Assembly: GCA_000247545.1 (NCBI GenBank)
Contig: CP003316.1
Span: 281,233-345,232 of the forward strand
Source: Pyrobaculum oguniense TE7
Lineage (GTDB): Archaea; Thermoproteota; Thermoprotei; Thermoproteales; Thermoproteaceae
Length of the DNA: 64,000 nucleotides
Reading direction: 5' to 3'
The notes beneath the pieces are model-generated. The model saw only the letters and a list, made by a program, of their open reading frames with translations, had not been told where the DNA came from and searched no databases. Below are positions 1 to 7,237 of the stretch, in pieces; the first letter of the stretch is position 1; every line of letters begins with the position of its first letter. Position numbers and translations under genes: made by a program.

Positions 1-550
1 TTAATATGTCGCCTACAAGCTTGTTATTAGGTACTAGTATTTTGTTTCCCTCAGCGTCTCTGAGAACCGTAAACATGGCGCTGATGTCCTCCACTACGCC
101 TTCTTGACCTGCGCCCACTATTTTGTCACCTATTTTGAAGGGCCTAGCTAGCAAGAGGAAAGTCCCAGCTACTGCCTGGCCTAGTACTTGCTGTGTGGCG
201 AAGCCGATTACTAGGCCTATGAAGCCGCCAAGCGCCGCCGCGGCGGGGCCTCCGGATACTGCGCCGGCTATCGATGCCACCAGCGCGCCGATGCCTATCA
301 GCTTGACTAGGTTAGACACGGCCTTGCCCGCAGTTTCACCTTGCTTCTTAGCCACCGGCAACGCTATTATGTCCGCAAACGCCTTAACGATCTGCCAGCC
401 AAAGAACAGGGAGAGCAATATGTCTACGTAGATCTTGTAGTCCATTATCGGTTTATAAATATTAGCTACATAGCTAAATAGGAATTGGACGGCGGCCATC
501 ACCACTACGTATGCTATTATCCACCCTACAAGTCTTGCTACAGGGTTCAT
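1..550 (-). CDS. mscS: MscS-family small-conductance mechanosensitive channel (3' end outside window)
   Basis: The reading frame starts at an ATG whose complement is at 548-550 and runs off the left edge, so the C-terminus is missing. About 183 residues are visible. They include an N-terminal hydrophobic stretch (AYVVVMAAVQFLF), further membrane segments, a glycine/alanine-rich pore-helix-like segment, and the MscS beta-domain signature GQEGVVEDISAMFTVLRDAEG followed by VPNNKL, which is diagnostic for the family. The family opens under membrane tension and releases solutes during osmotic downshock. A TATA-like ctttaaaaat on the minus strand is centred about 24 nt upstream of the ATG, so the message is probably leaderless. 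The gene is divergent from the small GTPase gene. Confidence 0.88.
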   Translation of the reverse strand, partial: MNPVARLVGWIIAYVVVMAAVQFLFSYVANIYKPIMDYKIYVDILLSLFFGWQIVKAFADIIALPVAKKQGETAGKAVSNLVKLIGIGALVASIAGAVSGGPAAAALGGFIGLVIGFATQQVLGQAVAGTFLLLARPFKIGDKIVGAGQEGVVEDISAMFTVLRDAEGNKILVPNNKLVGDIL

Positions 551-648
551 GGAGGCTTTTTATTATGTATTTTTAAAGATAACTGTGTAATATCTATGGA
601 GGCGCAACGAGGACAGAGACTTATTTATTGAGCTACAGAGGTGTGCCA

Positions 649-1125
649 ATGCAACGCCACATTGTTGTCCTTCTTGGCGTCGGCGGCGTCGGCAAGACGA
701 CACTTGCGTATCGGCTTATGGGACTTTCAATAAGGCCTACCGTTACTCTAAGGCCCGGCATCTACAAGCTGTACCTAGCCAACCGGGAAATTAACCTCAT
801 AGACGTCCCGGGGCAGTACGTTTTGGAGATTGTTCAGAACTTCGCAAGGATGTGGACCTTCTACGTAGACAAGGCAGTCTTTATGTACGATGTTCTGGAC
901 TACTACACACTGCGCTCGCTGGTGGAGATATACAGCGGACTGCTAGACAGGGGGATAAAGCCGTTTAAGAGACTTGCAATTGTCGGAAATAAAATGGACT
1001 TAGCAAAAGAATATGGAATTCAGATCGAGGCTGATGAAATAGCGCAAGCCCTGGGCGCCCAGGAGGTTTTCTACATATCTGCGCTCAAAGACGAGCCCAA
1101 GGATCTACTAAAAGTTATCTTATAG
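649..1125 (+). CDS. Small Ras/Arf-like GTPase
   Basis: A 158-aa protein with the standard GTPase motifs: P-loop GVGGVGKTT (residues 10-18), G3 motif DVPG (52-55), G4 motif NKMD (114-117) and a G5-like ISAL near residue 145. The G3 motif has proline where most Ras proteins have threonine or alanine, as in several archaeal small GTPases. An upstream in-frame start exists at 628. ATG 649 is preferred because the TATA-like ttatttat is centred about 24 nt upstream of it, which fits a leaderless transcript. The partner and process are unknown; archaeal relatives are linked to membrane or polarity functions only by homology. The neighbouring MscS gene is divergent. Confidence 0.8.
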   Translation: MQRHIVVLLGVGGVGKTTLAYRLMGLSIRPTVTLRPGIYKLYLANREINLIDVPGQYVLEIVQNFARMWTFYVDKAVFMYDVLDYYTLRSLVEIYSGLLDRGIKPFKRLAIVGNKMDLAKEYGIQIEADEIAQALGAQEVFYISALKDEPKDLLKVIL

Positions 1126-1267
1126 TCACGCACAACCTAAGACAGATCGGTAGGCCCAGCATATCACTTCCTCCCGTCCATGCATGATCGGGTCGCTCCT
1201 CGCAAATATTACATACAGGTAGAAGACCTGGCCGCAACACACGCCATGTAGTTGTGTAGGTAGCCAA
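1115..1267 (-). CDS. Candidate small zinc-binding protein (about 50 aa)
   Basis: On the minus strand a frame open from about 1300 to the TAA at 1115-1117 reads like a real protein. It contains LPVCNICEERPDHAW and then GLPICLRLC, giving two cysteine pairs (CxxC and CxxxC) about 18 residues apart, as in small zinc fingers. There is no ATG. TTG at 1267 (50 aa) and GTG at 1240 (41 aa) are the possible starts, and an ATT at 1300 marks the upper limit. The end overlaps the 3' end of the convergent GTPase gene by 11 bases. No clear TATA box fits any start, so this stays a candidate. Confidence 0.4.
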   Translation of the reverse strand: MATYTTTWRVLRPGLLPVCNICEERPDHAWTGGSDMLGLPICLRLCVTIR

Positions 1268-1371
1268 AAGCTTGTTTCCCGAATGCTTGATACTCTCAAT
1301 TCACGGCTCCATGTAGCAAAATGACACGGGTATCCAGGTGAGTATTTTTAAACTGCGTTATGCATAATATT

Positions 1372-2397
1372 GTGTTTGTTTTACAGGAGGTAGCGACAAA
1401 GGGTTTTACTGTGGTGTACGGCCCACCTGGTAGTGGAAAGACTAGCGTAGCAGCGAAGATGGCGGATAGGGTCGCTAATAGAATTTTTTGGATTAGTACC
1501 AACGAGCCTCCCGGGATTTTGAAAGAAGTATTTATGCGCGTTGGAGCGAAGGCCGAGAAGTTCTACGTTTTTGACTTCCCCCGCGCCTTTAGGGGAAACG
1601 TCGCAAAGTTTATCGCTGATCACATACACGAGTACGAGGCGCTTGTGGTAGACGCTGTGACAGGCATCGCGGCGCAAGAGGAGAAGCTAGAGGAGCTTGT
1701 CCACGGCTTCCTTTACCAACTTGCTAAGGACATGCCTGTGGTGGCTGTGGTGGAGGGAACGCCGAAAAAGATATTCTACATAGCAGATAACTTGGTTAAA
1801 GTAAGCTATAAAGAAAATGCCTTGGGGCACACAGTGCGGTATATTAAGCTTGTTAAGTCCCGATTTGCTCCGCCAAGCGAGCGCTACTTATTCGACTTCG
1901 TAGAGGGGGTTGGGCTCGTCTACATTTACACCCCTCAGAGGCCGCAGGTAGCCAAAATCACCCTCGAAGAAGATGCCGCAATTCTTGGCATCAACGAGCT
2001 CTACAAGTCGCAAATAGTGGGAGTATTTGGAAAAGATAAAAGATCGTTGGCAAGAAAACTTCAAGAAGTGGCCCAGTCGCGCGAGTTGTTTTACCTTTCG
2101 CTATTTCCTCCCACAACCCTACCCGCAGATCTCGACGAGAACAAAGTCAAAATAGCAACTACCTTTAAGGATCTTGTAGAGACGGTTTACGAAATTTACT
2201 CAGGCCGCCTTAAGCCTAGAGTTTTCGCGGTCTCGGGTCTGCGGGATATTGAAAGGATAGCTGGGAACGATGTGGTAGATTACATAAACGCGGTGGCGAG
2301 TGTGGCGAAATACGTAGATTATATACTAGATTTTGAAATAGAAGCACCCGGCGCTAGGATAGTGGACTCTTTTCTTGACATAAAAATAGAAACTTAA
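1372..2397 (+). CDS. RecA/KaiC-superfamily ATPase
   Basis: About 341 aa. A Walker A motif GPPGSGKTS sits near residues 17-25, right at the N-terminus, and a Walker B-like strand YEALVVDAV lies around residue 85. The arrangement (P-loop near residue 20, WISTNEP after strand 2) is that of single-domain KaiC/RadA-like archaeal ATPases. The C-terminal half (from about residue 195) has no motif I recognise. An upstream ATG at 1360 is possible, but the TATA-like ttttaaac is centred about 23 nt before GTG 1372, so the leaderless start is chosen. No function beyond ATP binding is supported. Confidence 0.75.
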   Translation: MFVLQEVATKGFTVVYGPPGSGKTSVAAKMADRVANRIFWISTNEPPGILKEVFMRVGAKAEKFYVFDFPRAFRGNVAKFIADHIHEYEALVVDAVTGIAAQEEKLEELVHGFLYQLAKDMPVVAVVEGTPKKIFYIADNLVKVSYKENALGHTVRYIKLVKSRFAPPSERYLFDFVEGVGLVYIYTPQRPQVAKITLEEDAAILGINELYKSQIVGVFGKDKRSLARKLQEVAQSRELFYLSLFPPTTLPADLDENKVKIATTFKDLVETVYEIYSGRLKPRVFAVSGLRDIERIAGNDVVDYINAVASVAKYVDYILDFEIEAPGARIVDSFLDIKIET

Positions 2398-2432
2398 AAA
2401 ACGCCGACAGCCGCGATAACAAGACGTTTTTT
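2396..2432 (+). terminator. Inverted repeat with T-run, likely terminator
   Basis: AAAAAACG at 2396-2403 is repeated in inverse as CGTTTTTT at 2425-2432, around a 21-nt loop. It begins at the last base pairs of the ATPase gene's stop region and ends in a six-T run, the usual archaeal termination signal. Confidence 0.5.
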
Positions 2433-2475
2433 CACCTTCTCCATGTTAGTAGGATTAATGGGGGGCTTTATAGCC

Positions 2476-2499
2476 AATACATTATTTAAGTAATGTATT
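2476..2499. promoter_or_regulatory. 24-bp near-perfect palindrome over the TATA box (candidate operator)
   Basis: AATACATTA (2476-2484) and TAATGTATT (2491-2499) are exact inverted copies around TTTAAG. The central TTAA is itself symmetric, so only the 2485/2490 pair breaks a 24-bp palindrome. The centre is about 22 nt upstream of the GTG start at 2509, exactly where the TATA box of a leaderless gene should be. A dimeric repressor bound here would block TBP. The bound factor is unknown. Confidence 0.6.
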
Positions 2500-2508
2500 A
2501 CAGATGCC

Positions 2509-3264
2509 GTGCTCGGCGTGCTGGAAGCGGTAGTAGTGCACGCATCGCACTTTTTATTAGAACATTTCAGATCGGGAAAGGGGACCGAAATCGTATACCG
2601 TAAAGATGATGATGTGACAAGGGAGATTGACCTAGCAACTGAGGAGCTGGTGTACAAGATGCTGAAGAGCAACTTCGCCGAAGGCGGGGTTCTATACGCC
2701 GAGGAGGCTGGGGTTTACAGGTGGGGAGACGAGCGCTATATCTTTGTACTAGATCCACTAGATGGGTCTCTCAACTACGCAGTTGGGATACCATTTTTCT
2801 CCGTCTCGTTAGCAGCTGGGAGACACAGAGAAGGCACATTGGCCGACTTAGAATATGCCGCCGTATCTATTCCTCCTGCCGGCGTTGTATACACAGCAGG
2901 TCCCAGCGTAGGTGCTAGAAAAAACGGCCGCCCAGTGAGCAGAGATGCGAAGAGCACCATAGTATTCGCCGCACTGAGCAACGACTTCCCTGACAAGACC
3001 TGTGCCGTGATAAAGAAGTTAGGACTTAAAGGGAGGAGCCTCGGTAGCTCCGCCGCCGAGCTTGTGTATACCGCAGAAGGCCTTGCCAGAGGTTTTATAG
3101 ATCTCAGAGGCAAACTTCGCATACTCGACGTTGCGGGGGCGCTTGTGGTAGGCAGATACGTAGACGGCTTCAAATTCAGAGTGTTCGGCGACACCTCTCC
3201 TCACTCTAGGATCTCTCTAGTTGCTGGAGACGAACAGTTCGTAAATGCAACAACCGCCGATTGA
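2509..3264 (+). CDS. suhB: Inositol monophosphatase-family phosphatase (IMPase/FBPase type IV)
   Basis: A 251-aa protein with the IMPase metal-binding signatures: YAEEAG near residue 65, DPLDGS (82-87) and a C-terminal ILDVAGA (about 205). Archaeal members hydrolyse inositol-1-phosphate and often fructose-1,6-bisphosphate, so a role in inositol compounds or gluconeogenesis is possible. The sequence alone does not decide between them. The start is GTG, placed about 22 nt after the TATA/palindrome at 2476-2499, so the gene is probably leaderless and regulated. The last 20 bases overlap the SWIM protein gene, so the two are likely co-transcribed. Confidence 0.88.
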   Translation: MLGVLEAVVVHASHFLLEHFRSGKGTEIVYRKDDDVTREIDLATEELVYKMLKSNFAEGGVLYAEEAGVYRWGDERYIFVLDPLDGSLNYAVGIPFFSVSLAAGRHREGTLADLEYAAVSIPPAGVVYTAGPSVGARKNGRPVSRDAKSTIVFAALSNDFPDKTCAVIKKLGLKGRSLGSSAAELVYTAEGLARGFIDLRGKLRILDVAGALVVGRYVDGFKFRVFGDTSPHSRISLVAGDEQFVNATTAD

Positions 3265-3634
3265 GGGAAGGGTAAAGGAATTTCTTTACGCCCTATCCAG
3301 GACGTTGGGGTCACGTTACGAGAAGGTATTAGAACTATACCTATACGTGAAGCCGGATACTGTAAAAATTGTGGAACTTGTGGAGCGCGGCGGGGAGATA
3401 ACTGGTGTTAGAATCGCTGTGCGTTCCAAAAGAAGACACGACGTGTGGTACTACACAGCCGTTGGGTACTACGGTGCCAAGTGCACGTGCGAGGGAAACA
3501 CCTTGGGTGGGAAGATCTGTAAACACATCGTAATAGGGGTAATCACCTGGAATGTGGTATCGCTTATAAAAACCGGCAAAGAAATAGATCTATCCAAGCT
3601 TTCGTGGCTGAGATCTTCCGAGAAGGAGGTTTAA
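3245..3634 (+). CDS. SWIM zinc-finger protein
   Basis: 129 aa. Residues 80-94 hold a SWIM-type pattern: C80-x-C82, nine residues, then C92-x-H94 (KCTCEGN...KICKH). SWIM domains bind zinc and are found in DNA- or protein-binding factors, including recombination partners in eukaryotes. The N-terminal half is predicted alpha/beta and carries no other recognised motif. The start overlaps the end of the phosphatase gene by 20 bases. Its specific function is unknown. Confidence 0.78.
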   Translation: MQQPPIEGRVKEFLYALSRTLGSRYEKVLELYLYVKPDTVKIVELVERGGEITGVRIAVRSKRRHDVWYYTAVGYYGAKCTCEGNTLGGKICKHIVIGVITWNVVSLIKTGKEIDLSKLSWLRSSEKEV

Positions 3635-3659
3635 GATTTTAAATCTAGACTTAGTAAGT

Positions 3660-3714
3660 GTTGGTGACGACAGGAGGGTGGAGATGGATGATCGAGGATT
3701 TGAACGCTGACTCC
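3660..3714 (+). ncRNA. C/D box sRNA, predicted guide for tRNA C56 2'-O-methylation
   Basis: C box GTGACGA (3664-3670, one mismatch to RTGATGA), a weak D' near 3681-3684, C' ATGATCG (3688-3694), a 12-nt guide (3695-3706) and D box CTGA (3707-3710). The guide string ggatttgaac is the exact complement of the tRNA T-arm GTTCAAATCC and occurs identically in both tRNA-Ser genes of this window. Counting five bases upstream of the D box (g3702) gives pairing with C56. In Pyrobaculum, Cm56 is known to be made by a C/D sRNP because the protein Trm56 is absent. Box spacing and target agree, so the call is strong. The exact RNA ends are inferred. Confidence 0.83.
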
Positions 3715-3745
3715 TCTCTTACTTTTTAAAAGACCCAGATACTTT

Positions 3746-4729
3746 GTGGACCTCCATATAAGAATCTCTCCCAGCAGAGTGCTTGAAATAGGCGGGGGGA
3801 AGCTACGTCTAGGCAGTAGTGCTGTCGTTGGGAAAGTGGAGGTGAGAAACGATGGGCTTTATCTCGGCGACAAGTTGGTAGTTTTTAGGCAGGCGTTGAA
3901 GTGCCCTGTCAGAGTTGGCGGATCCTACCTATGCCACGGCCCGGCAGAGGTGCCAAGGTTTTTCTACAGAGTTATCTACGCAGATGGGCTGAATGTATTG
4001 TTGAGATACGCAGAGCTGTATGCAACCGACAGATTAAACAGAGGGGATTGCCTCGCTGAGTACCTATACGCAGTGGTCTGGGGGGCTCCATACCTGTGGG
4101 ATCTTTACTACAGGAAAACACCAACGATTCCCCGTCGATGTGCCGATGTGGCTAGTCTGCTAGTAGCACGGGGGCTTAGAGAGACAAGACTATACACGCC
4201 GCCTCATGTAGACAACGCCACGGCGGCTCTGCTGGGGCTTTTAAAGTTCAGAGAGGCGCTGGGGCTCATAGAGTTTTCGTGGTGGGGGCTCGCCGTGGCG
4301 CTACGCTACGGGGTGTACAGCGCCTTAAGATGGCGCTTGCCGCATACACCTGACATGTGGTTTCTACTTTTTGGCATATATTCAGCCCTAGACCCCGTCG
4401 TAGTGCCCGGCGGCGTTGCTGTGGACCTCGGCATACTAAGAGCTCTGCCTTATCTGGTAGCCCGCATTCTAGGTAGGTGGCTCGTGGCGTTCAACTCAGC
4501 AGGGTTGTACATGGCGGCTGGAAATTTCAACATGATGACAGATGGGGGGAGAAAGAGAGCTAGCTACGCCTCCTGCGATGGCGTTATGTGCGACGTCGGC
4601 GGCTTGCTCTTCAATAAATGTGTAGATGTAGACTGCGGAATTTTCAGAACTTGGGATTTCGAATTTAAGGGACCGATTAAATGCCCTAGCTGGGATCTCC
4701 CCTACGTGGCGGTAGAACCTTGTAAATAA
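3746..4729 (+). CDS. Uncharacterised 327-aa protein
   Basis: Not recognised. The N-terminal 50 residues look beta-rich (repeated GGGKLRLGSS/VVGKVEVRNDG), the middle is rich in aromatic residues (WGAPYLWDLYY, FSWWGLAVALRYG) with weakly hydrophobic helices, and the C-terminus holds a cysteine cluster (residues about 274-326: SCDGVMCDVGG, NKCVDVDCG, KCPSW, EPCK) that could bind metal or form disulfides. The GTG start is about 23 nt after a TTTTTAAAA TATA-like box. The flanks are the C/D sRNA upstream and a phosphoribosyltransferase downstream. It is probably a lineage-restricted family. Confidence 0.7.
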   Translation: MDLHIRISPSRVLEIGGGKLRLGSSAVVGKVEVRNDGLYLGDKLVVFRQALKCPVRVGGSYLCHGPAEVPRFFYRVIYADGLNVLLRYAELYATDRLNRGDCLAEYLYAVVWGAPYLWDLYYRKTPTIPRRCADVASLLVARGLRETRLYTPPHVDNATAALLGLLKFREALGLIEFSWWGLAVALRYGVYSALRWRLPHTPDMWFLLFGIYSALDPVVVPGGVAVDLGILRALPYLVARILGRWLVAFNSAGLYMAAGNFNMMTDGGRKRASYASCDGVMCDVGGLLFNKCVDVDCGIFRTWDFEFKGPIKCPSWDLPYVAVEPCK

Positions 4730-4761
4730 CATATATAAACGCTGTATATCAGGAACACCTT

Positions 4762-5424
4762 GTGCCGAAGATTCCTGTTAAGGTAGTTACGTTTGAAGAA
4801 ATAGTAGAGTGGTCGAGGACGCTTGCTGAGAGGATTAGGGAAAGCGGTTGGCAACCTGACGTGATAGTTGCCATAGCCCGCGGCGGCTACATCCCAGCGA
4901 GGCTTTTGTGCGACTGGCTTGGCGTCAGTGATCTCGTCAGTATACAAGTGGTGCACTGGCCCACGGCGGCGCAGATGGCTGAGAAGGCCTATGTGAAATA
5001 CCCTGTAAGTGTAGACCTAAGCGGCAAAAAGGTATTGGTTGTCGACGACATTGTAGATACTGGAGACAGCGTAGAGCTGGCAAAAAAGAGCGTTGAGGAG
5101 TGTTGCAAACCAGCGGAGGTAAGAACTGCAACTCTACAAGTTATAACCCCCGTAGCTAAGTACATTCCCAACTACTACGCAATCGAGGTGAAGGAATGGA
5201 TATGGTTCGCCTATCCGTGGAACGCCGTAGAGGATGCCGTTGGATTTGTGATGAAAATTGTTAAAGAAACCGGTAAAACTACGTGGTGCCTCGACGAGTT
5301 GATCCACGCCCATATAGAGTGGTACGGTCGAGAGTATATAGAAAAGAGGTTTGGCTACATACTCTACGCTGTCGATTTGATGGGAAAAAGAGGGCTAATA
5401 AAACTCGACAAATGTACATCCTAG
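4762..5424 (+). CDS. Phosphoribosyltransferase (purine PRTase-like)
   Basis: 220 aa. The PRPP-binding signature VLVVDDIVDTGDS is at 91-103, preceded by the type I PRTase core strand VIVAIARGGYIPARLL (35-49). Such enzymes transfer ribose-5-phosphate from PRPP to a nucleobase. Hypoxanthine/xanthine/guanine salvage is typical of close archaeal relatives, but the base specificity cannot be read here. About 65 residues follow the PRT fold and end in a helix-rich segment (LDELIHAHIEWYGREY...) that resembles a small winged-helix-like tail. The start is GTG with TATA-like atatataaa about 26 nt upstream (leaderless). Convergent with moeA. Confidence 0.82.
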   Translation: MPKIPVKVVTFEEIVEWSRTLAERIRESGWQPDVIVAIARGGYIPARLLCDWLGVSDLVSIQVVHWPTAAQMAEKAYVKYPVSVDLSGKKVLVVDDIVDTGDSVELAKKSVEECCKPAEVRTATLQVITPVAKYIPNYYAIEVKEWIWFAYPWNAVEDAVGFVMKIVKETGKTTWCLDELIHAHIEWYGREYIEKRFGYILYAVDLMGKRGLIKLDKCTS

Positions 5425-5522
5425 AAGGCTGGTATTTAGAGGAGCTTCTCAAATACCCTGCGTAAGGACATTTGCCCGCCCACTTAGTGACCTGTCCCAC
5501 CTCATTTGCCGCTCCCACTCCG

Positions 5523-5540
5523 ATCTCCTTATGCGGAGAT
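5523..5540. terminator. Stem-loop between convergent genes
   Basis: ATCTCC (5523-5528) and GGAGAT (5535-5540) form a perfect 6-bp stem with a TTATGC loop, followed by AAAA. It lies between the convergent phosphoribosyltransferase and moeA genes and could act on transcripts from either side. Hairpins are not required for archaeal termination, so the role is inferred. Confidence 0.3.
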
Positions 5541-5558
5541 AAAATCCGCCAAATGGTC

Positions 5559-6779
5559 TCAGAGCTTCCTGACGTCGCGAAATACCAACACCGGCACCAC
5601 GTCGCCCTTTTTCGTTCCTCCAGGCGGTATTAGCGCCACACCACACGTCTCAGGCTCTGTGAATGAGTGGTGTTTCGCCTTAATCGGCCTGGCTAATAAC
5701 TCCCCTTCACTTATCTCCAGCTTCACTCTGACTATCTGGGCCATCTCTCCCTGGACGTCTTGAGCCATCGTGGCGTATACCCATCCGCTACCAGGCGGCC
5801 TCGTCACGTTAGCCATGTGGCGCAACACGGGCTCTACTACTCTTATGACGCCGTGTAGTGCGCTAATGGGATAGCCAGAGAGGCCGAAGACAGGCTTTCC
5901 GTTGATCACGGCAACGCTGGTCGGCCTACCCGGCTTCATTCTAAACCCTCTCAGACCGCTGAACCCCAGCTTGTAGAAGTGGTCAATTTCACTTGGCCCT
6001 GCGCCGCCGGTGATTATTACAGCATCGTAATTTTCTAGGAATTTGTATACATAGAAGCGCACCTCTTCGTGCTTATCGCCTGTCACCACCCTTTCCTCTA
6101 CCTTCACATATGGCATGTATGTATCAATATACCACGCCACTAGAGATGCTGTTGACTCAATTACCTTCCCTTTCAAAACCAGCTCAGTTGCCACTTCTGG
6201 GTCAATTGGCGGAACTATAAGCTCGTCCCCCGTGGCGATTATGCCCACTCTCAACCTCCTGTACGCGTAAACTGCGGTTATCCCGACATCTAGAAGGCCG
6301 ACCACGTCAAAGGGGGTCAGCACGGTACCTTGACTCGCCATGACTGTTCCCTTCCGCACGTAGGACCCCGGTGGGTCTACATTGGCGTACTTCTCAAATT
6401 TCGACTTTACTACCACGAAGTCTCCTTCACGTTCCACAGCCTCCTCGGGCACCACGGCGTCGGCCCCCTCTGGGAGAAATGCGCCGACTGTTACATACAC
6501 AGCCTCCCCAGGCTTAACTTCGATATCTCTCCGATACTGACCTACCAGGACTGTGCCCACTACCCTGAATCTGCCAGGCGTCGCCTCTGAGTTAACAGCG
6601 TATCCGTCGTAGGAAGCCCTGGGAAGCGGGGGATAGTCATGAGGAGCTGTTACGTCCTTTGCAACAACTCTGCCAACGGCGTCCCACGTGGCCACCTTCT
6701 CTACTTGGTCTATTCTTTTCACCAGAGGCAACACCTCTGCAACCTTCGCCACAGGATTAAGGCCGCTGAGATACCTCAT
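5559..6779 (-). CDS. moeA: Molybdopterin molybdenumtransferase MoeA
   Basis: A full-length 406-aa MoeA. Recognisable parts are the N-terminal PRASYDGYAV (residues about 53-62), the central MoCF-binding domain with VGIIATGDELI, ITGGAGPSEIDHFY and MKPGRPTSVAVI, then GLSGYPISAL, and a C-terminal beta-barrel domain. MoeA inserts molybdate or tungstate into adenylated molybdopterin. Thermoproteales depend on tungsten/molybdenum enzymes such as aldehyde ferredoxin oxidoreductases and nitrate or DMSO-type reductases. A minus-strand TATA-like cttattaaac is centred about 24 nt before the ATG. Divergent from Elf1, with a candidate sRNA between. Confidence 0.95.
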   Translation of the reverse strand: MRYLSGLNPVAKVAEVLPLVKRIDQVEKVATWDAVGRVVAKDVTAPHDYPPLPRASYDGYAVNSEATPGRFRVVGTVLVGQYRRDIEVKPGEAVYVTVGAFLPEGADAVVPEEAVEREGDFVVVKSKFEKYANVDPPGSYVRKGTVMASQGTVLTPFDVVGLLDVGITAVYAYRRLRVGIIATGDELIVPPIDPEVATELVLKGKVIESTASLVAWYIDTYMPYVKVEERVVTGDKHEEVRFYVYKFLENYDAVIITGGAGPSEIDHFYKLGFSGLRGFRMKPGRPTSVAVINGKPVFGLSGYPISALHGVIRVVEPVLRHMANVTRPPGSGWVYATMAQDVQGEMAQIVRVKLEISEGELLARPIKAKHHSFTEPETCGVALIPPGGTKKGDVVPVLVFRDVRKL

Positions 6780-6831
6780 GTGGCTAAGCCTCAGCTGGTT
6801 TAATAAGTTTTTATATTATGCCAAAAACTTC

Positions 6832-6887
6832 ACAGGTGATGCGGTCAGGGTTACGGTGAGAGGTGACCGGGGCGCTTGGGCTGATAT
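6832..6887 (+). ncRNA. Candidate C/D box sRNA
   Basis: C box GTGATGC (6836-6842, one mismatch), 13-nt guide, D' GTGA (6856-6859), 3-nt spacer, C' GTGACCG (6863-6869), 11-nt guide, D box CTGA (6881-6884). The geometry matches that of archaeal C/D sRNAs and of the stronger candidate at 53001, including a very similar C' box. A plus-strand TATA-like tttttatatt is centred about 24 nt before the C box. The guides read ggtcagggttacg and ggcgcttggg; I could not assign targets with confidence. It lies between the divergent moeA and Elf1 genes. Confidence 0.5.
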
Positions 6888-6931
6888 ACTGCGCCCAACG
6901 CACTTTTATATAATGCCTATATGGCGCTTCC

Positions 6932-7237
6932 ATGGGCAAGCGCAGAAAGAGAAGGAAAGTTTTGCTAAGACCTAAGAGAACTTTGCCGAAAATTTTCACG
7001 TGCCCACACTGTGGGGCACAGTTGGTGTCTGTAAAAAAGACAAAGAATGGATATCTGGTTGTTTGTGGGAACTGCGGGCTTAGCTACGAGTTCGAGGAGA
7101 GACAAGGCTGGATGCATGTGGATTATTACAATGCGTTTGTAGATCTATACCTGGAGGGGAAGATCTCTCCACCAGCGCAGACGCCTAAGTCTCAGCCAGA
7201 GGAATCTGAGTCTGAGATGGGCGATGAATCTCTATGA
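6932..7237 (+). CDS. elf1: Transcription elongation factor Elf1-like zinc ribbon
   Basis: 101 aa. The basic N-terminus [16 protein letters not shown] precedes a zinc ribbon with C24, C27 (CPHCG) and C45, C48 (CGNCG), and the [14 protein letters not shown] segment that follows is typical of Elf1. Elf1 binds RNA polymerase during elongation in eukaryotes and many archaea carry a homologue. The C-terminus is an acidic serine/glutamate tail. A TATA-like ttttatataa is centred about 24 nt upstream. The 3' end overlaps the GGGP synthase gene by 14 bases, indicating co-transcription. Confidence 0.87.
   Translation: MGKRRKRRKVLLRPKRTLPKIFTCPHCGAQLVSVKKTKNGYLVVCGNCGLSYEFEERQGWMHVDYYNAFVDLYLEGKISPPAQTPKSQPEESESEMGDESL

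Noticed and set aside
3690-3715. Possible tRNA fragment on the minus strand because of GTTCAAATCC
   Set aside because: The flanking bases (CAGCG and CCTCG) do not pair as a T-stem and no other tRNA arm is present. The string is explained better as the guide of a C/D sRNA on the plus strand.
5412-5465. 17-codon frame MYILEGWYLEELLKYPA after the phosphoribosyltransferase
   Set aside because: Too short, overlaps the end of the upstream gene and has no separate promoter.
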